Below, in pieces: positions 48,318 through 55,000 of a stretch of DNA of 64,000 bases (positions are counted from its first letter, which is position 1; every line of letters starts with the position of its first letter). The translations under genes and the position numbers were made by a program. Below the pieces are notes generated by a model, which was given only the letters and a program-made list of their open reading frames with translations, was not told the origin of the DNA and searched no databases. The stretch covers positions 208,986-272,985 of the forward strand of contig NZ_SSWH01000004.1 in assembly GCF_004803505.1 (NCBI RefSeq), read 5' to 3'. Source of the stretch: Arthrobacter echini. GTDB taxonomy: Bacteria > Actinomycetota > Actinomycetes > Actinomycetales > Micrococcaceae.

Positions 48318-48962
48318 ATGACAACGGCAATCATCGGAATCGGCAACATCGGTTCCCGCGTGGCACGCAATCTCGTGGAGGGCGGCGAGCGCGTCATCCT
48401 GACGTCTCACGACCGGTCCGCTACCGACTCCATGGCGGAGGAACTCGGCGAGCTGGCCTCGTCGGCGACCACCGAGGATGCTGTGGAGCAGGCCGACGCC
48501 GTCGTCCTCGCCGTCTCGCTCGACGCGGAGAAGGACCTGGTGTCCGCGTTGGCCGGGAAGCTGGAGGACAAGGTGGTCATCGATCCGTCGAACCCGATCG
48601 CTCCTGATAGCCAGGGAGGTTTCACCAACGCGTTGCCTGAACGTCAGACGGCAGCGCAGATCGTCTCGGGCCTGTTGCCTGCCGGAGCACGGTACGTCAA
48701 GGCCTTCGGCACCCTGAGTGCTGACGATCTCGGCTCGGCGTCCCGTCGATCCGGTGATCGGGTTGCCCTGTTCTACGCGACGGATGACGATGCGGCGGCC
48801 CGGACCGTGGAAAGGCTCATCGCTGCCGCCGGCTTCGATCCGGTGAGAGCCGGAGGGCTGGATGCTGCCGGACGACTCGAGATGTTGCGGGGGGACCTGC
48901 ACCAGCACGGCGGTCTCGACGGGAAGCTTCTCAGTGCCGATGAGGCAAGGGCAGCTGTCTAG
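48318..48962 (+). CDS. NADP-binding oxidoreductase (F420:NADP reductase-like)
   Basis: A 214-residue Rossmann protein: TAIIGIGNIGSRVARNLVEGG gives the nucleotide site (shown in part, GIGNIG), with VVIDPSNPIA and an AFGTLSADDL segment as in F420-dependent NADP reductase and related coenzyme-binding proteins. The true partner (F420 or another substrate) is not evident. ATG 48318 has TGGAGG close upstream. Divergent from efeU. Confidence 0.8.
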   Translation: MTTAIIGIGNIGSRVARNLVEGGERVILTSHDRSATDSMAEELGELASSATTEDAVEQADAVVLAVSLDAEKDLVSALAGKLEDKVVIDPSNPIAPDSQGGFTNALPERQTAAQIVSGLLPAGARYVKAFGTLSADDLGSASRRSGDRVALFYATDDDAAARTVERLIAAAGFDPVRAGGLDAAGRLEMLRGDLHQHGGLDGKLLSADEARAAV

Positions 48963-48979
48963 GAGCTGCTCCAGGAAAG

Positions 48980-49030
48980 ACGAGACGTAGGGCGTTCACC
49001 TGATCGACCGGTGAGCGCCCTACGTCTCGT
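48980..49030 (+). terminator. Hairpin terminator
   Basis: ACGAGACGTAGGGCG (48980-48994) pairs with CGCCCTACGTCTCGT (49016-49030); TTCACC and GGTGAG extend it to about 21 bp with one wobble pair. It lies between the oxidoreductase and the aldo/keto reductase. Confidence 0.7.
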
Positions 49031-49053
49031 GTATCACACCGAAAAGAACGTGC

Positions 49054-49941
49054 ATGGGAAAGGTGATCGTGACCGACGCAGGACGGCGACCGGCAATGGC
49101 AGCAGGACACGTCGACGTCGGCGGCCGGGCCGTGTCCCGCATCGGCTTCGGAGCAATGCGACTACCCGGTGTGTGGGGCGGACCGGCGTACCGCGAGCCG
49201 GCGCTGGCGGTCCTTCGGCGCGCCGTCGAACTCGGAGTCCAGGTCATCGACACGGCGTGGTACTACGGTCACGACGTCGCGAATCGTCTCGTGGCGGATG
49301 CCCTTCGACCCTACGGAGACGTGGTCCTCGCCACGAAACTCGGCTACGGGAACACATCGCGCGGGGGACTGTCGGTCGCAGTCCGACCCCAGCAGCTCCG
49401 GGACGGGAACGAACGCGATCTCCGTGTGCTGGGAGTTCAGACGGTTCCCGTGACGCACCTTCGCTGGAGTGGACCGGACGTCGCCGACGGCGTCCACTTC
49501 GACGAGGCACTGGGGACCATGCTCGAGCTGAAGGCCGAGGGGAGGATCGAGCACATCGGCCTGTCCAATGTCGCGCTCGCGCAGCTGAAGCGCGGACTGG
49601 AGCAGAGTGCCATCGCGACGGTGTCCAATGCGTTCAGCATCGGTGATCAGCAGGACCACGACGTCCTCGACCTCTGCACGGAGGAGTCCATCCCGTATCT
49701 GCCGTTCCTCCCGCTCGGCCCGCGAGGGGGAAGAACCCATCCGGCTGTCACCCGGATGGCGACGGACCTGGGTGTGACGCCGGCACAGGTGAGCCTGGCG
49801 TGGCTGCTGGGGCGTTCCCCGATGATCGTCCCGATTCCGGGAACCGGGCGGATGTCACATGTGGAGGAGAACGTCGCCGCGGCCGGCCTCGTGCTCAGCA
49901 CCGAGTCCCAGCAGAAGCTCGACGCCGTCGGGTCGTCCTGA
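49054..49941 (+). CDS. Aldo/keto reductase
   Basis: A 295-residue NADPH-dependent AKR. The catalytic tetrad is visible as Asp/Tyr in VIDTAWYYG, Lys in LATKLGYG and His in VTHLRWSG; the cofactor end is IPGTGRMSHVEEN. Substrate unknown. Last plus-strand gene before the dif site. Confidence 0.88.
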   Translation: MGKVIVTDAGRRPAMAAGHVDVGGRAVSRIGFGAMRLPGVWGGPAYREPALAVLRRAVELGVQVIDTAWYYGHDVANRLVADALRPYGDVVLATKLGYGNTSRGGLSVAVRPQQLRDGNERDLRVLGVQTVPVTHLRWSGPDVADGVHFDEALGTMLELKAEGRIEHIGLSNVALAQLKRGLEQSAIATVSNAFSIGDQQDHDVLDLCTEESIPYLPFLPLGPRGGRTHPAVTRMATDLGVTPAQVSLAWLLGRSPMIVPIPGTGRMSHVEENVAAAGLVLSTESQQKLDAVGSS

Positions 49942-50036
49942 GCGTCAGCGGTCACCCGGGTGGAGTGGAGGCAGCTGCGCTCCGGGGGAGCCCCGGGATG
50001 TTCGAATCAGACCCACGACCAGGTCCCTGGTCCGTT

Positions 50037-50064
50037 ACTTGACATAATGTAGATTATCGGCGAT
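50037..50064 (-). other. dif site (XerCD chromosome dimer resolution site)
   Basis: The 28-bp segment has two 11-bp arms, ACTTGACATAA and TTATCGGCGAT, around the 6-bp centre TGTAGA. Read on the minus strand it agrees at each specified position with the actinobacterial dif consensus as I remember it (CCGATAAT, then two variable bases, then ACATTATGTCAAGT). Genes left of it are mainly plus strand and genes right of it mainly minus, as at a replication terminus. XerC/XerD genes are not in the window. Confidence 0.88.
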
Positions 50065-50176
50065 TTGGATTCCCGGAGCGATGGCCGGAAACAACTTCTC
50101 CGGAGCAGAGTTCGCTGCGCGTCATGCTACGCATCGACAGCCAGGTCAAGGCGACGTCAGACATTGCCTGATGGTG

Positions 50177-51226
50177 TCAGACGTCGGCCGAGGGTGCGGA
50201 CGCTTCCCGTCGACCTTCTGCACGGGCTTGTTCGAGCTGCGCCGCGATGGCCTTGCGTTGCCTGCGTCTGGTGACGATGAACATGACGATGATACCCGCA
50301 GCAATGATCAGTGTGATCAGCTGCGGCCAGGGAACGGCGACGACGGACACCGTCTCCTGCACCTGGACCGGATCCGTCGATTCGGCGTCGAGGACGGGGC
50401 GTCCCTCGGCGCGGATCGAGACATGCAGTACGGCCAACGGCCAGATGTTGTTGACCTCGACGGAGGCACGACTGACCTCCCCGGGTGCTATCTCGGCAAT
50501 CTTCGGAGCAGAAACACTCGTAAGACCGGCTCCGAAGACCATCTCCACGATAATCTCGGGGCTGATGCCCAACCGGATGTTTCCCGCGTTCTGCAGGGCG
50601 TAGTCGACATTCACCGTGCCCGGTCGGAAGGGATTCCAGCTCATCGAGTAGCGAGCTGCGACCTTGGCCGTCAGGTCCGGGACGAAGTCCCCCGACACGC
50701 GCGTCATGACCCTGAAGCCCACACGACTTTCGATGCCGACCGCCGCTCCCCCGTCGGTCGTCCCGCTCGAGAAGATACTCGCCGAGACACCCGCGGGATG
50801 GTCACCGGGGGAAGCATCAGCCGGAACGGTGACCGTGAACGGGACCGTCACCTCGCCGCCCGCGGGTACGACGACCGAATCCGTGATGTCGATCCAGAGC
50901 CCGGCGTCGGTGGAGGGCGTTCCGGCGTCCAGCATATTGAAGCGGCCCGTATCGGTGAAGTAGCCGTCCGCGGACTGCAGGCTGAACTCGACCTCACGGT
51001 CACTGAAATTCTGCACCTGCGCGTATTCGGTGACGGACGCTCCTGGGTCGAGCTCCAGCTCGACCCAGGAACGCCCGTCGGACCCGTTCTCCCCTGCCGG
51101 CCGCAGCGACCAGGTGACTGCTTCGTCGGATGTCTCGGTTGCCACCGCCGGGACGGTGGGACCCAGCAGGACCACCAGCAGGCCCATGATGACTATCAGG
51201 ACGGCGGACAGAGATCGGTCCTTCAA
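50177..51226 (-). CDS. DUF916 (WxL-interacting, WxLIP-type) membrane-anchored protein
   Basis: A 349-residue protein with an N-terminal signal/anchor (about 5-28), a DUF916-like first domain (about 40-165; VTWSLRPAGENG, SVTEYAQVQNFSDREVEFSL split in two, DSVVVPAGGEVTVPFTVTVP, SPGDHPAGVSASI), a second beta domain (about 185-290) and a C-terminal helix (LITLIIAAGIIVMFIV) with a basic tail RRRQRK. This is the layout of WxLIP proteins that hold WxL proteins at the cell surface. The start is TTG 51226, with AAAGGA upstream. 31 bases after the WxL-like copy 2 gene, so probably co-transcribed. No relation to sugar use is visible on its own. Confidence 0.78.
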   Translation of the reverse strand: MKDRSLSAVLIVIMGLLVVLLGPTVPAVATETSDEAVTWSLRPAGENGSDGRSWVELELDPGASVTEYAQVQNFSDREVEFSLQSADGYFTDTGRFNMLDAGTPSTDAGLWIDITDSVVVPAGGEVTVPFTVTVPADASPGDHPAGVSASIFSSGTTDGGAAVGIESRVGFRVMTRVSGDFVPDLTAKVAARYSMSWNPFRPGTVNVDYALQNAGNIRLGISPEIIVEMVFGAGLTSVSAPKIAEIAPGEVSRASVEVNNIWPLAVLHVSIRAEGRPVLDAESTDPVQVQETVSVVAVPWPQLITLIIAAGIIVMFIVTRRRQRKAIAAQLEQARAEGRREASAPSADV

Positions 51227-51257
51227 TCAGTCGATCCTTTTCACTGCTCGGAGATGG

Positions 51258-51887
51258 TTATTCGAAGAGGGAGAGGGTGATGGTGGAGGCGTAGCTGCCG
51301 GGAGCGACATCCGGTGTCGTGCGCAGGAACAGGGACGCGTTGGCTGTCCAGGCCCCTGGTGCCGTGGCCCGGGAATCGATGGTCGAGGCGAACAGCTCGG
51401 CATCATCGGCTTCCGGGCCCAGACCCTCACCACCATCGATCACGGTCTCGACCTCCTCACCGGCGAAGACCAGCCCGTCGGAGTCATCGGTGAGGATCTG
51501 CGGATCCCACCCCAGATTCGCCGCAGGGATATTGTCCTGACCCTCATCACCGACGAAGTCCGTCGCCGTTCCCAGCACATACCAGACTGCCCCGTCCTGG
51601 ATGTCCTGGGGATCACGCGTATCCGAGACCGTCACCGCCGGCACGGTCCCGGTGAACTGACGCACCAGATCCGTGGACCCACTCTCCTCCAGCACCGCCG
51701 TACCCTCACCATCGATCGTCAACGCCAGCACACCCGGAGTATCGATCACCGGCACCTCGACCCGCACCTCCACATCCGAGGACCCGTAATCCTCATCCGC
51801 CGCCGCGATCGCCGTACCTGCCGCCGCCAGGAGCACCGCACCGAAACCAACCGCCGACACCCGGCCCACCACACTCATCGTCTTCAT
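51258..51887 (-). CDS. Secreted WxL-like protein, copy 2
   Basis: A 209-residue protein about 97% identical to copy 1 (44101-44730), with the same signal peptide and WxL-like domain (VWYVLGTATDF, PGSYASTITLSLFE). Differences include Asp/Glu near residue 40, Ser/Gly in TIDSEG/TIDGEG, and QAD/QDN. It lies between the GH101 enzyme and the DUF916 gene on the minus strand, and forms part of the inverted repeat. Context suggests that it binds the DUF916 protein or the cell wall. Confidence 0.7.
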   Translation of the reverse strand: MKTMSVVGRVSAVGFGAVLLAAAGTAIAAADEDYGSSDVEVRVEVPVIDTPGVLALTIDGEGTAVLEESGSTDLVRQFTGTVPAVTVSDTRDPQDIQDGAVWYVLGTATDFVGDEGQDNIPAANLGWDPQILTDDSDGLVFAGEEVETVIDGGEGLGPEADDAELFASTIDSRATAPGAWTANASLFLRTTPDVAPGSYASTITLSLFE

Positions 51888-51997
51888 ATCGTCCTGTCCT
51901 ATCGTCACGAGAAACACTACAAAACCCCAGAAACGCACACCATCACGAGACCACAAGCCAAACCGCCACAAAAACACAAGCCAAAAGAGAGAACAAA

Positions 51998-52035
51998 GGG
52001 GGGTGCCCGCACCCCTACCCCCACGGGCACCCCCC
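51998..52035 (-). terminator. Hairpin terminator after the GH101 gene
   Basis: GGGGGGTGCCCG (51998-52009) pairs with CGGGCACCCCCC (52024-52035) on the minus-strand side of the GH101 stop. It is the duplicate of the hairpin after the sialidase and is followed, on the minus strand, by a T-rich run. Confidence 0.7.
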
Positions 52036-52044
52036 ACCCCGGTC

Positions 52045-55000
52045 TCAGCGGCAGCTGATCGCGTCGTACGCCACCGAGAACTCGTTCTCCACCCCATCAG
52101 CGCCCGTCACCGCGACACCGACCTGACCATCCCCGATCGAGGCAGCCCGCGCACTCAACGCCGCCGACCCCGACTTCCCCGGCTGGACACCCCGGAACGA
52201 CTTCACCCCGACATCAGAGCTCACCCGCACATCCACCGGACCAGCACCCTCATTGAGCACCGACACATACACATACACCTTCCCCCCCAAACACCGCGGC
52301 ACCACCGACGCACGCACCGGAGACCCCGGGACCGTGACGGCATCGGTCCACTCGGATCGTGCTCCCTCGCCGGTCTCGTTGACCGCCGCGACAGCGAACC
52401 GCTGCGAGGTACCTGCCTGCAGACCGCCGACCCGGAAGGTCGTCGTGGCTGCGTCGACCGAACCGATCGGCTCGTCGGAGCCTTCACGGTAGATGCGGTA
52501 CTCGGAGATGTCGGAGCCACCGTCCGACTCGGGTGCGGTCCAGGAAAGGACCACTCCGTCGTCGTCGACGACCGCCTCGACATCGCGAGGAGCACCCGGT
52601 GCCTGCGACTCGTCGTCGCAGTCCGGATCCGCGGTGCGCTCACCCGGTGCGAACCCGGTGGGAGGCGTGCCGCCCGTGCCGTAGACCCTCAGCTCGGCTG
52701 CCGCAGCGAACTGCAGACCGTTGTGGGAGCTCAGCGCGTTCAGCTTCACGTACCGGACGTCCACTTCCGGGAAGTCGACGTTCTGGTACGAGGCGGAATC
52801 CGCCTGGAAGGCGCCCGCGGCGACCTCGGTCCAGTTGGTACCGTCCGCGGAGACCTGGACCGTGTAGTCCTGGATCCGGCCGTTCTGCCCGCCGGAGGTG
52901 CGATTCAGGTAGCCCAGGCCGTCGACCGAATAGGTCGATCCGAGGTCCATCTGCACCCAGTGCGGGAAGGGCGTCGGCGTCCAGGACGTGTGCCAGAGCG
53001 TGCTCGTGTTGTTGTCGAAGGCGTAGCGGACATTGCCTTCCGTGGCATTGTTCGGCTGCTGCGACGAGGCCGTCGGAGTGATGGAGCTCAGCGGCACCGC
53101 GGCGCGCTCGGCGACCCTGAGATTCAGGTACCCCCGGACGGTGCGAGGTTTGCATTCGACGTCGTACGTCGCTGCAGCAGAGATCTCCACGACGCCCGGA
53201 GCCGTTCCTGCTGCAGGAGTCAGCAACCACTGTGTGCTCACCGTCTCCCCCGGTGCCACGGAGTCGAACAGATTGCCGTTCTCCTCGGCGACCTGGGCCG
53301 TCCAGCCCTCCGGGACGTCGGCGAGGGCCACACCGATGTTGGTGACCGGCGTGTTCTCCGAGTTGGTGAAGGTCGTCGTCAGGGTGCTGGTGACACCAGG
53401 AGCGAACTCACCATCGGAGCCGTCGACCGTGACGCGTGCACAGCCCGGCTCGTCACCGGTGGCCCCGAGATCCCGGATCACGACGTCGTCGATCACCAGG
53501 TCGGAGCCTGTGGCGGTGCCGGCCTTGGACAGTCCGACCCAGTCCGAAGCACAGGACGCGATGAAGTTCTGCGTCAGGCGCTTGGTCTCGTTCGCGAATC
53601 CGAGCGGCGTGGTACGCAGGGTACTCGAGGTTCCGGCCTCGACGTCGTCGGTGCCCAGGACCCAGGAGTACACGTTCGCATTGCTGGACTGGTAGGACAG
53701 GCTCACCTCGTACTCATGGCCCGGGATGAACGGAGCCCGCGCCGGGATGGTCCGGTACAGCAGGCCGTCCGACTCGTAGTGGGCCTTCAGCGAGTGTGCC
53801 CCGTTGAGGACGTCGTCGATGGCCTTGCCCTTGATGGCACCGGTGTTGAACGGTGCATGCGCGTTCTTCCATTCCTTCTGCGTGAAGGGCAGATTGAGTC
53901 GGCTGATCGACGTCGCGGCATCACTGAGTCCCGAAGCTCCTCCGCGGACGAACGGCCCCCAGCCGGGCTGGTTGTCCTCGAAGTCCCAGAACAGTGCGTC
54001 CTCGGGAACGTCGATCGGCTCACCGATGGTCTCGCCCTCGTCCAGCGTCTCGATCTTCTGCACACGCAGATCGTCGATGGTGACGGCCGGGTCGCCTTCG
54101 GCTGCCGACACACCGATCGTGACCGTTCCGCTGTCCGGTGCGGTGAACTCGACCGTTGCGCGCTGCATGTACGTGTTGTGCTTGGTGTCGCTTCCCACGT
54201 AGTTGCGGGCAGGAGTGACCTCGAACCGATTCTCGGCGTCGACGCCATCACCCGTGACCGTCAGCGCTGTGGAACGCTCTGCCCTCGGACCGATCTCCAC
54301 GTAGGCACCGAGCGCGTAACGGGCGCCGGGTTCCAGTCCGTCGACCTGCTGCGAGATGCCCGACTCGTCGATCCCGAGCCGGACGACGGGATCGCCCTTC
54401 GGCGTGCGGATGATCTCCGCTCCCCCGGTGGGTGACCAGGGGTCCAGGGAATCTCCGTTGAAGCCGGGATCCACAATGCCGGTGTGCTCTCCGAAATCGA
54501 CATCGGACACAGGAGGGGCAGTGCCCACCGGTACGACGACGTAGGGCGTGTTCGCGTCCGCGGTGAGCGTGAGCTCGCCGTCCTGCGCGCTCACATCGGC
54601 GACCTTCACCCGTCCGCTGTCGGTCAGCCTGTACTGCACGAAGTCGGTGACACCGTCGAACGCGTCGGTGAGCGTGAACGCTCGGGTCACGCCCGTTCCC
54701 GAGTACAGGTACATCTTGTCGGCGTCGAGCGGTGAACTGATGCCCTCGTCGTTCGTCTCGCCCCAGGGCAACAGGTAGGTGTCGCCGCGCAGCACCTCCG
54801 CGCCGTTCTGGGTGACCACACGGGTGCCGTCCTCGATCCGGGCTTCCACCGGTGCCTCGAAGGTGGCCCTGACTCCCTGCTCGTACGAGGTGATCGGGAA
54901 GTGCTGGAGGTACTTCGTCGGAAGATTCTCCTTCCAGATCCCCTCGTAGTAGACGTTCCAGTCGTCCTTGGCGCTCCAGCCTTCGAAGTCGCGCAGGACG

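Larger units (their letters stand above)
51255..52333 (-). repeat. 1.08-kb inverted repeat, right copy
   Basis: Counterpart of 43652-44733 on the opposite strand. It covers the C-terminal module of the GH101 enzyme, the spacer hairpin and the WxL-like gene. The module differs by three residues in 93 (Leu/Gln, Leu/Ser, Arg/Gln). The homology ends abruptly at both edges and there are no flanking insertion sequences. Confidence 0.9.

Noticed and set aside
49995..50020. TTCGAATC resembling a tRNA T-loop just before dif
   Set aside because: The flanking bases do not form a 5-bp T-stem on either strand and no acceptor or anticodon arms can be drawn.
43652..52333. Composite transposon bounded by the inverted repeats
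   Set aside because: The repeats encode an enzyme tail and a WxL-like protein, with no transposase, terminal inverted repeats or target duplications seen.
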